Shown: piece after piece, positions 31,847 to 44,105 of the stretch
Numbering within the stretch: the stretch's first letter is position 1
Layout of the letters: every line of letters begins with the position of its first letter
Source: Impatiens glandulifera
Taxonomy: Eukaryota > Streptophyta > Magnoliopsida > Ericales > Balsaminaceae
Length of the DNA stretch: 64,000 nucleotides
NCBI RefSeq assembly: GCF_907164915.1
Contig: NC_061869.1
Span: forward strand, 11,678,221 to 11,742,220
Direction of reading: 5' to 3'
Notes under the pieces: model-generated
Database searches by the model: none
Told to the model about the DNA's origin: nothing
What the model saw: the letters and a program-made list of their open reading frames with translations, nothing else
Program-made: the position numbers and the translations under genes

Positions 31847-32439
31847 CATCAGCAAAGAGGATACTCAGATATCTAAAAGGAACATATGAGCTGGGAATAC
31901 TTTACAAAAAAGGAGAGGCAAATTACAGACTTGTTGGATACATAGATAGCGATTATGCCGGGGATTTAAATGACAGGAGAAGTACATCAGGGTATGTATT
32001 CTTTATGGGATCAGGGTTGTATCTTGGACGTCAAAGAAATAGCCATTCGTAGCTTTATCTACTATAGAGTCTGAATATATAGCAGCTTCTATGTGTGCAT
32101 GTCAATGTGTCTGGCTCAAAAGAATTCTAGAACAACTTGGGATTGAAAAGAAGAAGACAAGGACAATCATTCTATGTGATAACAGTTATACTATCAAGCT
32201 ATCTAGGAATCCAGTGTTTCATGGTAAAAGCAAGCATATCGATGTTAGGTTTCATTTTCTAAGGGATCTAGTGAATGATGGGATCATTGAGCTAAACTAC
32301 TGCAGGACTGAAAATCAGATTGCTGATATAATGACAAAACCATTAAAGTTAGAACAGTTCGAAAGGCTTCGAAGCATGCTTGGAATGATGACGGCCAACT
32401 GTGTAAACTAAGAAGGAAGTCTTAGTTTAAGGGAGGGAA
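31847..32439 (+). pseudogene. copia RNase H and 3' end, unit 1
   Basis: Directly joined to integrase sequence, RT being absent. It reads [36 protein letters not shown] and ESEYIAAS. An open stretch 32091-32411 follows with ILCDNSYTIKLSRNPVFHG, KHIDVRFHFLRD and ENQIADIMTKPLKLEQFERL, the canonical copia RNase H tail. A clean polypurine tract (TTTAAGGGAGGGAA) precedes the LTR. Unit 2 has a different RNase H at this place. Confidence 0.88.
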
Positions 32440-32669
32440 TGTTATTCTTTTATAATTAAGTCTTTTATTATTAATAACCAAGTCCAGTCGGTTATGCTTA
32501 GAGGCCTATTCTCTAGGGATTGTTAATAGCTGTTTACATTTCTAGTTTTATAGGTGATTGTATGATCATGCGTTGATTTCCATTTTCTTATGTAAGGATA
32601 TATATAGTCATTTCCTATTGTACTGAAAATATATCTCCTTCCAGAAATCCTTTCTTTTGAGTTTTAACA
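32440..32669 (+). repeat. copia 3' LTR, unit 1
   Basis: TGTTATTC... to ...GTTTTAACA, 230 bp, bounded on the left by the polypurine tract and on the right by gypsy RT sequence ('ctacctacacc', also at 21869). It contains 'tatatatagtc' near 32590, a possible TATA box. No matching 5' LTR is in the window. Confidence 0.85.
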
Positions 32670-33370
32670 CTACCTACACCAAATAATTGCAACATTGCAA
32701 CAACAAAGGTCATTACTCAACAAAAGAAAATGTAACTTATAGTACAGACAAATTTCTTACACTGGCCATATATTGATTGAAAATGGAGTAACTACTAACC
32801 AAAAAAATTGGAGGCAACGAGGACATGGTTGGTTCCGCAATAAGTAAATCAATAGAAAGGATGTTATCGAAGATTTATTTAGGATTGAAGTTCCATAGCC
32901 TGACCTCTTACTATCCCTTTGAAAATAACTCAGAACCACATTATACAGTTGAAGAACAACCAGAGAAAAGAGTTTCCTTTACAAATTGAAGGTTGGATAT
33001 TGGAGGCAGACTAGACCAGGGTCTCTTCATCAAGGAAGACGAATATTTGAAAGGGGAGAATTCTATAATCTTGGAAAATTAGGATTGGGTTGATTATCTG
33101 TCTGTTTCAATTTATGTTATTTACCAACCACATTTTGTTAAATCTCATTTCCCTCTGAGTAGTTGTAATTACATACTTTTGTGGATTTGGTTTATATATA
33201 AACTGAACTCACTCCCAATTACGTATATGAATATATTGTAAAAAATTTGGCTTTCTATATTTCTGATTTTCTTTCGTCATATTCAATTCTCATACTTTTA
33301 GACATACATACTGGTAGTATTCTTTTCTCATTTCTTCTTTTTCTAAAACCTTGCTTTATGGTTCTCTTAA
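32670..33370 (+). mobile_element. Ty3/gypsy relic 3' part, copy 2
   Basis: Matches 21869-22560: the end of RT, the polypurine tract and the 3' LTR (from 33062). It starts abruptly at the end of the copia LTR, marking the border between the two units of the tandem duplication. Non-coding today. Confidence 0.88.
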
Positions 33371-33764
33371 CTTTTCTACTACCCTTAAACAACATATTGT
33401 TCTCAAATAGTCGACTAACACATTAAGAGTCTTTTGAGTTTGTTATTATTGAACAATAAGCTCAAGGACAACAAACTCCAAACTTAATTCGAAAAATGTG
33501 AGATTGGGTATTCTTGATTTCCAAACCGATACAACAGATTAATTCATTGATAGGTTCCTAAATCATGTGCCGAAGCTTTTACCAATATCAATTTCAAAGA
33601 ATAGACGACCAACCAATAAAATTCAAAGAAAAATAAAAACTTCAAATTTTAATTAAGAATTGAGTTACAATCGAAGTAAAGCTTACAACATCCTCAATGT
33701 AATTTTTAACAAATCTAGGAAATCAATTAAAAAAATTGTAAGTCAAAGTGTTATGGTCCTCTTA

Positions 33765-34089
33765 TTAGTGGAGAAGAGTTAAAAGAAAGAGGCCATTGGT
33801 GATCCGCATGCCTCTTTCATCTAGGGCTCTAATCTCTTCACGCGGACGGTTCAGATTGAAATCTAAGTGTTTTCCATTCAATGTTTGGTGATCCGGTACA
33901 TGAAAGGCTAGCTTGGTGATCCTGGTAACCTCCATCCGACGGTTCTCTATCTTCCCAAATTGATGGTCTAGATGGGCACATTGGTAATCCAGGTGCAATG
34001 CTATGCTGACTCCCGGTTGGCTGGTACTTGGTGATCTTGGTGACTCCCATCCAACGCTCCAAGTTGATCCTCATCCGAGGATCACACAA
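33765..34089 (-). other. conserved GC-richer block with overlapping short frames, copy 2
   Basis: Second copy of 22931-23255, with both minus-strand frames open and almost unchanged (one Ser to Asn near the C-terminus of the 77-codon frame; Asn to Ile and Arg to Gly in the 83-codon frame). No family recognised; coding unproven. Confidence 0.35.
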
Positions 34090-34159
34090 TCTACATCAGC
34101 AATCCAGGTGCCTTCCCTTGAAGCTTCCCATTGGTTGATCTTCTTTTTCTTTTCTTTTT

Positions 34160-34950
34160 TGACGTGAGTTGGTTTAATTTAGTCGTCTCAATTAAACATA
34201 TATAATTAAACTTCAATTATTTCTATTGTATATATATTAAATCAAGAACCTCATTTCTTTTGTACCCTAATTTTAAACATAATTTCCCTGTCGCCGCCAC
34301 CACAAAGAAAGTAGGATTTTTATACAAAGAGATTATTCAACAGTGATTACGAGACAATGAATCACATGGTTAGAATTGCCTTGTACTAGTTAATTAATTT
34401 ATCTTTGTTATTTTATTGTCTAACTTTTCTCTTTTCTCCGATATCTTCAGTCATGTATGTTCTCAATGGATGATGTAATTAACGTCATGGAGTCACATGG
34501 TTTGGCGATGTCTCTTGTTCAAAAAAGAGTGAACCAACTTCTAGCTGTGGTATCTTCTTAGTTTAAAAAATATAAAGAAAAAAATATTTCAAAAAATATT
34601 TTGTTGATTGAGGTTAATATAATATATATATATATATATATTTCTTTTAGGAAAAGAAGATGATGCTTTATGGCGAACCATTAGTTCTCAAGGAAGATCT
34701 TATCGCTAGTTGCAAGAGTCTGAGTTTGGTGGGAAGTTGGTGATAAGTTATCTTCTTTTAGCGAGGTTCGATGTTTTGAGGAAATACTAATCTATTTTAT
34801 ATTTCTTTATATATTCTAATATCATATTTGTCTTTTGAATTAAACAGGTCACTACAAGAACCAGCTGAGGAAAATAACAACCTTCAATTCAAGAAGGAAG
34901 AAAAATGTCACTTAACAAGAACAATAAAAGTATTAGGTTTTGGAGTTTGT
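34160..34950 (+). pseudogene. gene relic related to the methyltransferase-like relics, copy W2
   Basis: Same organisation as 23320-24080: promoter-like block with one change ('ggtttaatttagtcgtctca'), gcc-rich patch, exon-like SMDDVINVMESHGLAMSLV with mutated donor, then GKEDDALWRT. A third short piece after 'ttgaattaaacag' (34848 onward) reads VTTRTS or LLQEPAEENN depending on frame. Inactive. Confidence 0.5.
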
Positions 34951-36902
34951 ATGCATTTATATTGTAGTTCTTAATGAGTTTAGAAATAATAATTGTTTAA
35001 TACTTATAATTTTTTATATATTCTTCTAATATAAATTTTGTAACTTAGAGTTACTAGAATTATTATTCTATAAAATGGACAAAAACAATTCTTTGTATTT
35101 TAAATGTGTCATTATTTTTGCTGAGAATATCTAAAAGTGTTGTAAATTACACAATGAAGGTTCTTAAATGGACCACTATTTTTTCTTAAGTTTCATACCA
35201 AACAACTCAAAATCAGTCAAAATTGGAAGTTATCCAATTAGCTAGGCATAAAGAAAATGAGGAAATTTGTAATTTTAATATTAACTAGTATGAAATTCTA
35301 AAATACATTAATATTGTAATAATTTGGAAGATTGTGAATATATATTGAATTAATTACACAATTTTAACAGTATTTAAGTTACAAACAAAAATCCTAAAAA
35401 ATAATAATTTCAATGTATATTGACCATTGTCCTAAAATTTATATATCAACTCATTTACTATAAGTCAGTCACTAGAAATATTGTCATGGTCAAATTTTAT
35501 CTCTCTATTATTATTGTAACAGTTTGATCTAAATCCAAAGTAAAAATTATAATGCATATTTGGTGACATATAATTTCCTAAACTCTATGTTTTATTCAAA
35601 CATTGTTAAAGAACTATTTTGATCGACGCTAATAATTTATCTCCAATTTATAATTTTTAATGATTTTGAGTCAATAGTTTATTAAAGTAATATTAAAAAA
35701 AATAAAAAAAAAATATTTTTGTATGATCTAGTTGCACAAGAATAAATTTTAAAATTAATTTGTAATCGATATAATATCAATTAAATATCAAATTAATTGT
35801 TAAAGAATAACTGGACAAATTTATATAAAATCTAGCTTTCAAATAAATAACTAAATAAAATTTTAAAATATTTGTTTGAAATTAATAATTTATGTTTTAT
35901 TTTTCTAGTATTGGGAAAAGAAAAAAAATCGGCCTAAGCCACTTAATCCACACGTATCTCTTTTTTTTTTTTTCCTCCAAAATCATGTTATATTTTTTCT
36001 TGAATAACATTAAATATAAAAAAATACAATTTTATAATGAAATAAAATAAAATATACGAAGAAACGAATTTCTGAGGCATTTGACAAACACATATTTCTT
36101 ATAACAAGGCAATCGTCTCTCGTTTATTCTTAAACATGTCATAAATGGCTGTCTCCTAAAATAAATCGAATATAGTAATGATTCTACGTTACACATCAAA
36201 ATTATCTGCTTTAACTATTAACCAGTTAAAATGAAAGTGTAAAGAAAGAATGTTATATGATGTGGTAGTTGGAGAAATTAATAAATAATAATTAATATAT
36301 ATTACTGAAAATTAAATCTTCAAATAAAATTAACCAAACAAGAGATAATGTAGCAGTTGGTGAAATTAATAAATAATGAGTAATATTAACAATAAATATT
36401 ACTTATTAATTTATAAATAACTAATTAGGATTAATATTTTCATTGCCTATATTGATTTGCTGACATACAATGTTACAATCTGCCTATTCTTCATATTGAT
36501 ATGTTAATTAATTTTGAATTTTTATATCAATACATATAAAATAGAAGAAATACAATTGATTATTAAATTAAACAAAGAAGAATTTTCTTGTTTTCTTCGA
36601 GACCTATGAAAATCATAGTTCCCTTAAAACAATTTCACTGTCTCCCGTTTGTGTTTGAGAGTTTCGTCGGTGGTTGTTTCCTAAGGTACAACAAACATGC
36701 AAAGGTTTAGCACAAAAAAATCACTATTAACAATTAACAACATTGGTTAATTGTCTCATTCAAGATTCAAGACATTATTGTTAATTGTAACAACTAACAA
36801 ATTTATTTTTATTTGAATTAACTTAATTTGTTTTGAATTTGATGTGAATTTCATTTGAATTAATTTCACCTTAATTCACATTTAAATTTGATATGAATTT
36901 CA

Positions 36903-38740
36903 CACTAGTAGAAAAATGATTTTTGACGGCCAACATTAACCACGACCACCATATGTCATGGTTAATAATATTTATTAGTGTTGGCGATCGATTCGTCGTG
37001 GTTAATAATATTTATTAGTGTCGGCCATGTAACGCCGATACTAATAAATATTATTAACCATAGTTTTCATTGTATTCGCCGTGGCTAATGTTTTGACTTT
37101 CCCACCACATTCCTGCCATTATTATTAGCCACGGTTTTGTGATGAACGTCGTGGCTAAAAGTCATGTTTCACTGCACTTTCCTCGTCTTTTTTAGAGATT
37201 ATTAATAACCACGGCGATAGAATAATGTCGTGATTAATAAAAAAGTTTATTAATCACGGCTTTATGATAACGCCGTCCCTAATAATCATACAAGACAAAT
37301 TCCTTAATATTGATTATTAAGAACAACGTTATCATAAAGTCATGGTTAATAAATAGTTTATTAATCACGGCGTTATCATAAAGCCTTCCTTAATAATCGT
37401 CCACTGAACAATTCCAAATCATTGATTATTAAGGACGCCATTATTATAAAGTTGTAGTTAATAAATAGTTTATTAATCACGACGTTATCATTAAGTTGTC
37501 CTTAATAATTGTCCACTAAACAATTCCAGATCATTGATGATTAAAAACGTCATTATCATAAAGCCATGGTTAATAAACTACCACGACTTTATGATAACGC
37601 GGTCCTTAATAATCATCCACTGACAAATTCCATATTATTGATTATTAAGGACAATGTTATCATACAGCTATGGTTAATAAATAGTTTATTAAACACGGTT
37701 TTATCTTTAACGCCGTCCTTAATAATCAATATTCAGACTATTAACGACCCACCGACAAATGTCGTCATTGCTAATTTTTTCCAAATCATTTTTGAGGCCT
37801 ATAAATAGATTGCTTTTGTTTCTCTCCATAAGGATTTTTGAGATAGATTCTCCTAAACTACCGATTTCCTTCAAACCAATCTACTATCCATGTTCATTTG
37901 AGATATTCTTCAATTTGTTAAAAGGAAATTGAAAATATCTAAGAACGAACACGGTTGCATATTGTTTAGAAACTCATTGGTTAAATATCACAAGGAATTT
38001 GTTGAAAACCACCTCTAAGTAGCTAGACAATTTGAGAGAATGTAGTGTTACACGTTTGGAGATTGATTTTTTTTTTGTAAAACACATAATTAACAAGACA
38101 ATATTTCCTTAATCAAACATTATTAACCACGGCATTAGGTAATGCCGTGATTAATATGTACACATTAACCAAGACATTATGTAATGCCGTGATTAATATG
38201 TTTACACCAAAGCACATTAACCACGGCGTTAGCTAAAGCCGTGGTTATTGTGTTTAGTTATTAACCATGGTTTTACCCTTAGGTCGTGGTTAATAATGTG
38301 AACCTACTGGAAATCGAAATGTTTTCTTGGTTCACATTATTAACCACAACGTTAGGGTAAAATCGTAGTTATTGTGTTGATTTATTAACCACGGTTTTAC
38401 CCTAACGCCTTGGTTAATAATGTGAACCTACTAGAAATTGAAATGTTTTCTTGGTTCATGGTTAATAAAATACACATTAACCACGGATTTACCTAACGTC
38501 GTGGTTAATAATGTGAACCAAGAAAACATTTCGTTTTCTAGTAGGTTCACATTATTAACCACGATGTTAGGGTGGTAAAGCCGTGGTTAATAATGATCGT
38601 GGTTAATAATGTGAACCTACTAGAAAACGAAATTTTTTCTTGGTTCACATTATTAACCACGACGTTAGGTAAATCCGTGGTTAATGTGTATTTTATTAAC
38701 CACCATTTTCCTCCTAAAGCCGACGTTAATGATTATTAAC
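36903..38740 (+). mobile_element. CACTA-type terminus and subterminal repeat array, unit 2
   Basis: CACTAGTAGAAAAATGATTT at 36903 matches the terminal signature of plant CACTA elements (CACTACAAGAAAA type). It is followed by ~1.8 kb crowded with 'ttattaaccacg', 'cgtggttaataat' and 'ggacggcgttatcataaag' motifs in both orientations. The opposite terminus is not in the window, and no transposase is recognisable. I cannot confirm the 3-bp target duplication because the right end is missing. Confidence 0.65.
38459..38703. repeat. near-perfect foldback, ~107-bp arms, 30-bp loop
   Basis: Left arm 38459-38565 ('tggttaataaaatacacatt' ... 'attattaaccacgat') is the reverse complement of 38596-38703 with few mismatches. 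Unit 1 has this segment only in the right-arm orientation (about 26905-27042). The left arm plus loop equals the reverse complement of that unit-1 segment, so an inverted duplication happened in unit 2 only. RNA read through it would form a long hairpin. Confidence 0.9.
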
Positions 38741-38754
38741 GTCGACGAACGATA

Positions 38755-39640
38755 ATGTCGACGTTACTTGTTTTAAATATAAAATCGTGTCTTCTTCTTT
38801 CCCTCTTCCCCGATTCCTTCTTCCGCCGATTCCCCAAATCCCTCCTCCGCCAAATCCTCCGTCGTTCACTTCTTCTTTCCCTGATGACGCCGTCGTCATT
38901 AAAGTCGCCCGCCATCCTTCTTTTTTCCCTGATAACGTCGCCGCCTTAATCACCCCTGCCGGACCACCTACCCTGCCGCCAAGAAATATTTGATTTAGAT
39001 TAATAATTTAGATATTTAATTTAGGTTAATAGTTTAGATTAGTGAGGTAGGTTTGATAAGTTATATATATATATAAGTTATATATATATATATGTTTATT
39101 TATTGATAGATTTAGGTTTCTTGATTTAGGCTGGTTTGATTTATTGATAGATTTAGGTTTTTATTATTGAATGATTTAGGCTGTTTGATTTTGGTTAATT
39201 AATTTAGGTTGTTTGATTTTGGTTGATTAATTTAGGTTGATTAATTTTGGTTGTTTGATTTTGGCTGATTGATTTATGTTGTTTTATATAGGTTTAGTTT
39301 GGTGAGTTTGGATATTTGATTTATGTTTTTATTATTGAATGATTTAGGTCTTTGACGGAGTCCAATCATGGAAACTGGATGAAGATGAGTCAAATATCTA
39401 CATTCAAGATAAAAGGGTAAGAAGATCAAGTCTTTATTTTTCAATAGTTCTATGAATAACTTTACTTATTGTGTTGTATATATCTTTGTTGCTGAAACTG
39501 TGTTACAGTAACTGTATTATTCTTTAAAACAATATGACTGGACTTTAAAGTTCTTATAGTTTTAGTGAGAAATGTTTCGGAAAAAAAACATAGAATTGTT
39601 ATAAAATGTTTTAAATTACTAGGTTGTTATCTTGTAAGAG
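38755..39640 (+). other. leader, T/G-rich intron-like stretch and exon-like piece, unit 2
   Basis: Matches 27087-27995. It contains the proline-rich open frame (38787-38993), a TA-rich microsatellite (39062-39093), 'gatttaggttg' repeats and the FDGVQSWKLDEDESNIYIQ piece (39354-39410). It ends at a deletion joining 'atcttgtaa' to 'gagtttaccc' relative to unit 1. No gene identified. Confidence 0.4.
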
Positions 39641-39749
39641 TTTACCCATTTAAGAGTTACTTAAAATCAGACTCGTTAACCTTATGTGAAATCGTAAAAA
39701 CCGTAAGATTTTAAGAGTCAACTCGAGATTTTGACAGCCTTGAACGGGA

Positions 39750-41588
39750 CACAAACAAAAGGAAATAGGTCACTGCGGAAAACACCAAACACTAGTTTAA
39801 CAACAAAATTCTAATGGAAGAGTGTTTAACAACAAGAGAAAGTACCTAATTATAATCAACTCATTCCTTCTGAGCGTAGCTTTTAACTACCAATTTTTCC
39901 TTATAACGAACATCAAATATTTTTGGAAATCCTTCTTTCTTAACAAAAAATCATTTACAACCAATAACCTTTTTCCCTTTTGGTAGATGCGTCAACTTAC
40001 ATGTCTCATTCTTCTGAAGAGATTGTATCTCATCTTCCATAACACCTTTTCTTTTTCCATTTTCAGTACTTCGACTAACATCTGAAAAATTGGATGAAAC
40101 ATCGTCTACAACTAGAAGTGCATAGGCTGCCATGTCAACAAACCAACCTAGTTTTTGAATAACTCATCTTGGTATGTTCACAATAATTGATTCACGTTGT
40201 TGTGAAGGTTCTTCTGTCGGAACCTCTTTCTCATTTGACTCTTCATCTTTCGTTAGAGAGTCACTTGTAGTTGGAAATATCTTTATCTGCTCAAAATCCA
40301 CCTGTTGCGGAGTACAATCAATCTTATCGGGTGTTACCTTATTCAACATTAAATAATCATCAAAAGTAACATCTCTACTAATAATGTTTTTCTTTGCATC
40401 CAAACACTAGAGGCAATATTCTTGAACTCCCGTAGTAAATCGCATAAAAAGAGCATTCTTTCCTCGTGAATCTAACTTTGATTCAACTAAATGATAATAT
40501 GCAGTATAACCAAAAATATGCAGAAAATCATAATCAACTACAGGTTTTCCAAACCATACCTCTAATGGAGTCTTTCCACCAAGTGTAGATGATGGTAGGC
40601 GATTTACCAAATGTTGAGCGTATGATATAACTTTTGTCCAAAATTTCCTATCTAACTCAGCGTTAAACAATATACAACGAACTTTCTCCACTAATGTCAT
40701 GTTCATACGTTCCGATACTCCATTCCGCTGTGGTGTTTTATTGACTATGAAATGTCGAACTATGCCACACTATTGGCATAACTTTTTGGAATGGATCATT
40801 TTTGTATTCTCCACCGTTATCAATCCGAAGAATTTTGATCTTTCTTCATGCCTCATCTTCAACTTGAGTTTTCCACTTAAGAAAAATCTCAAACACTTCA
40901 TCTTTGTTCTTCATATTAAATACCCATACTCTTTTGAAAAAATCATCAACAAAAGTAATAAAATAATGTCTACCTCCAAAAGATGATGTCTTGGAAGGTC
41001 CCTAGATATCTGAGTGCACATAGTCCAATGTACACTTGGTGTTATGGATAATAGTGCCAAATTTTACTCGCCTTGTTTTCCTTGAACACAACGTTCACAA
41101 AAATCTAATTTCTAAACTTTTATATCTTTCATCAATCCTTGTTTGACAAGTGTTTACATACATTTTTCACTAGATGTCCCAATCGCATATGCCATAGTTT
41201 TGTTGCCTCCAATTCCTTACTGCTCCCGAAAGTTGATACAACTGTTGTCCTATTAACTTTACTACTTTGATAGTAATACATATTATTACTTTTCTTGATG
41301 ACTATCAACATCACTAGTGCTCCAGAGAATACCTTAAGGATTCCATTTTCTATTTTTACATGTAGGCCTTTTGACTCCAAGACCCCAAAATAAATGAGAT
41401 TCTTTTTAATATTCGGTATGTATCGAACATCTTTGATAATGCTTGTGGATCTGTCATCATTTCTCAGCTTGATTGAAGATATCCCTTTTATTTTACATGT
41501 ATTAGTAAAATATGTAGTTCTTTGAAGTCAAATAACCTCTTTCGAACTGGTGTCATATAATAAATACAGGCTGAGTCCAATATCCACG
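39750..41588 (-). pseudogene. Ty1/copia pol fragment, minus strand, unit 2
   Basis: Second copy of 28960-30795, with the same domain order and the same ends: RT start (40133-39951), linker (40403-40164), integrase C-part (40706-40407), gag-pre-integrase (41380-41132) and protease at the right edge. It differs from unit 1 by scattered substitutions; the broken state is shared. Confidence 0.85.
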
Positions 41589-42640
41589 CGTCAAGATGTA
41601 ATGTTGTGTAGCTCCTCAGGTACTAAGTTTATTAAATATGTGTTTGTGACCGACTTCAATCAAAATTTATTAAGTGTTGGTCAGCTACTCGAAAGAGGTT
41701 TAAAGGTAATCTTTGAGAGGGAAATGAGTGCCTAATTAAAGATGCAGTTGGAGTAAATGTGTTCAAAGTCGGTATGAAAGGGAAAAGATTTGAGCTAGAT
41801 CCACTAAACAAAGAGCAATCAGCCTATTCAGCTACAATATCTCAAGTTGAGAATTGCCATAAAAGGTTAGGCCATTTCCATCATAATGCAGTGCAAAATT
41901 TGTAGAAGAAAGAGTTTGTAAATGGGTTGCTTAAATTAAAAGCTAAGTTACCATAATGCAAGATTTTTTATTAGTGAAGTAATCAAGACTTCCTTTCAAA
42001 TAAGCAACTTGAAGAGCAACTGAGAGGTTAAAATAGATCTACGCAGACCTTGTTGGGCCTCACAAAACTCCTTCACTGAATGGGAGTAAGTATTACATAG
42101 TTTTTATTGATGACTATAAAATGATGTGTTGGATCTATTTTCTCAAGTTCAAGTCTAAAGTTGCTGGTGTGTTTTTGAGATTCAAATAGTGAATAGAAGA
42201 TCAAAGTGGCTACAAGATTCAGGCTTTAAGGTCTGATAATGACAAGGGGTACACCTCAGAACAATTCAATTAGTTTTGTGTGAAGAAGTTTGGATTCAAC
42301 ACAAACTGATATCCCCATACACTCCTCAACATAAAGGAGTGAGTGAGAGAAAGAATCACATCATCATAGAGATGGAAAGGTGTATGCTTAATGAGAAATA
42401 TTTTTCAAAGGAGTATTGACCAGAGGCTGCAAACATTGCAGTATTTCTACTCAACAGGCTACCAATTAAGGCTGTGGAAGGAAGGACACCCTTTGAGGCA
42501 TGGTAATGGTTACAAACCTTCTATAAAAAAATCTTAAGGTGTTTGGGTGTTTTTTTTCTTATGTACAACGGATCAAGAGAGATAAGTTAGACAAAAAAGG
42601 CTGAAGCTGAAGTACTTCGGGCTATTATTTTAGTTTTGTT
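41589..42640 (+). pseudogene. Ty1/copia integrase fragment, plus strand, unit 2
   Basis: Copy of 30796-31846 with extra damage, for example an added 'tg' near 42281 and 'tattgacc' in place of 'tattggga' near 42414. Similarity to unit 1 ends at 'tattttagttttg' (42640). Confidence 0.82.
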
Positions 42641-42960
42641 TAAGGAGTGTTCTCATGGTTCTGTAAGAAGCAAGAGATAATTGCACAATCTACAACAGAA
42701 GCATAGTTCGTTGTTGCTACTATTGTTGTTAATCAAGCTTTATGGCTGAGAAAATGTTAATTAATTTGAGCTTGAGCCAAGAAGATTGCACGGAGGTATT
42801 TATTGACAACCAAGCTGCAATTTCTATCTCGAACAATCTTGTTTTTTATGGGTATACCAAACATTTCAACATCAAGTTGTTCTTCCTTAGAGAAGTGAAA
42901 AAAGAGGGGTATGTTAAGATGAAGTAAGCAATCAAGCAAAGAGGGGTGTTGCTGTTATTT
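42641..42960 (+). pseudogene. different copia RNase H fragment, unit 2
   Basis: Joined exactly where unit 1 continues into its own RNase H. It reads EIIAQSTTEA, stop, FVVATIVVNQALWLRKML, then an open stretch 42742-42927 with VFIDNQAAISISNNLVFYG and KHFNIKLFFLREVKKEG. This is the same domain as at 31990-32411 but clearly another copia lineage. It lacks a recognisable polypurine tract and LTR after it. Confidence 0.8.
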
Positions 42961-44105
42961 TTTTCTTCTTTTTAGTATTTCAGTTTTTAGTTTGTGGTGT
43001 AGTGGGTGATTTCTAAGAGAATTTTTAGTAAATCATGTTCATGTATTTCCCTATAACTTTTTGCCCTTCCATCTCTCATTCTATACTAAAAACATTATTA
43101 GTTCAAAATAATCATCTCTTATCATTTTTATCATTTTTTTATTTATTGAAAGCTTTTCTTTTCCTCTAAAGGAAAAGTTCAAAATGTTGTTATAAGTCAG
43201 AGAATACTATTTTTATGACAAATTCTCCAGACTATTAATAATAACTAGTCATATACTTCCCAATAACAGTAAACATATCTTATATATTGGACGAAATTTG
43301 GATCAATTAATAAGTTCATGAGTGAAAAGGTTTCTAAAGAAGAAAACTATTTTTTTAGAGATGTATTCATAGTTATTATCGCTTAGACCATCATTGGTAG
43401 ATTTCCACTTCTAAAAAAATTAATTATTTAAAATATATATTATTATTTTAACTAATAATTTAAATAGTCAAGAATAAATAAAACATAGTGAAATATTTAA
43501 TTAAAAAAGGTGCGTTAACACTGTAGGTAGGGTGTTCATCGATTTGATTTTCGGGTTATTCGAGTTTTTTGATACGATTTATTCGAATTTTTATTTTTTT
43601 TAGCCAATTCGAAAACAGAACCGTACCTTCCGCTAAAAATTAATTGATATTTGAGGTTGAGTTAATTTTTAATGGAGATTTTAAACTTTGAAGTGTATAT
43701 AGTGTTCCAATTATCACAATTTCACAATTTAAAACCACATATTTTACTTTAACATAGTACTAGAAAGTAGGCTATGCATCCATGAGTTTTCATTATAAAT
43801 ATTAAACAAATATATTATTTTTGTCTAAAAACTACAATAATATGAAATAATTTAAATTTATTTGAATAAAAAATAAATATAAAAATACTTTAATAAAAAA
43901 ATCAAATTTTATATTTAATATGTATAAATTTTAAATATGTTAATAAAATTAAAAAAGTTGATATTTTGTGTTAATATAAATAAAATATATTATATTATTT
44001 TATCATGATGAGTTTAGATATGTAAATTTATATTTAGTTATAAAATTAGAATTTTATTTGTATTGATCTAATTAGAATTTTATTTGTATTGATCTATCTA
44101 TATCT
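42961..44105. other. AT-rich spacer, no gene seen
   Basis: No duplicated counterpart elsewhere in the window and no recognisable element end. At 43525-43625 a 'cgggttattcgagttttttg' stretch resembles ends of non-autonomous hAT-like elements, without a detectable partner. Confidence 0.45.

Larger units (their letters stand above)
33371..36720 (+). repeat. segment W, copy 2
   Basis: Near-identical to 22546-25840; same contents. It includes the GC-richer block (33765-34089, minus-strand frames) and the gene relic at 34160-34950. Here the second relic exon begins GKEDDALWRTISSQGRSY. It keeps the 'gtcactacaagaaccagctg' stretch near 34848 that copy 1 lost by a small deletion. Confidence 0.9.
32670..42640 (+). 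repeat. tandem duplication, unit 2 (unit 1 = 21869-32669)
   Basis: Matches 21869-31846 in order and orientation with an offset near 10.8 kb: gypsy tail, W, CACTA-derived DNA, minus-strand copia, plus-strand copia. Large differences: unit 2 keeps ~730 bp including the CACTA terminus (36723-37450), lost in unit 1. Unit 1 keeps ~860 bp (about 27995-28855), lost in unit 2. Unit 2 has a foldback at 38459-38703, and the two part company at 42640/31846. Confidence 0.9.
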
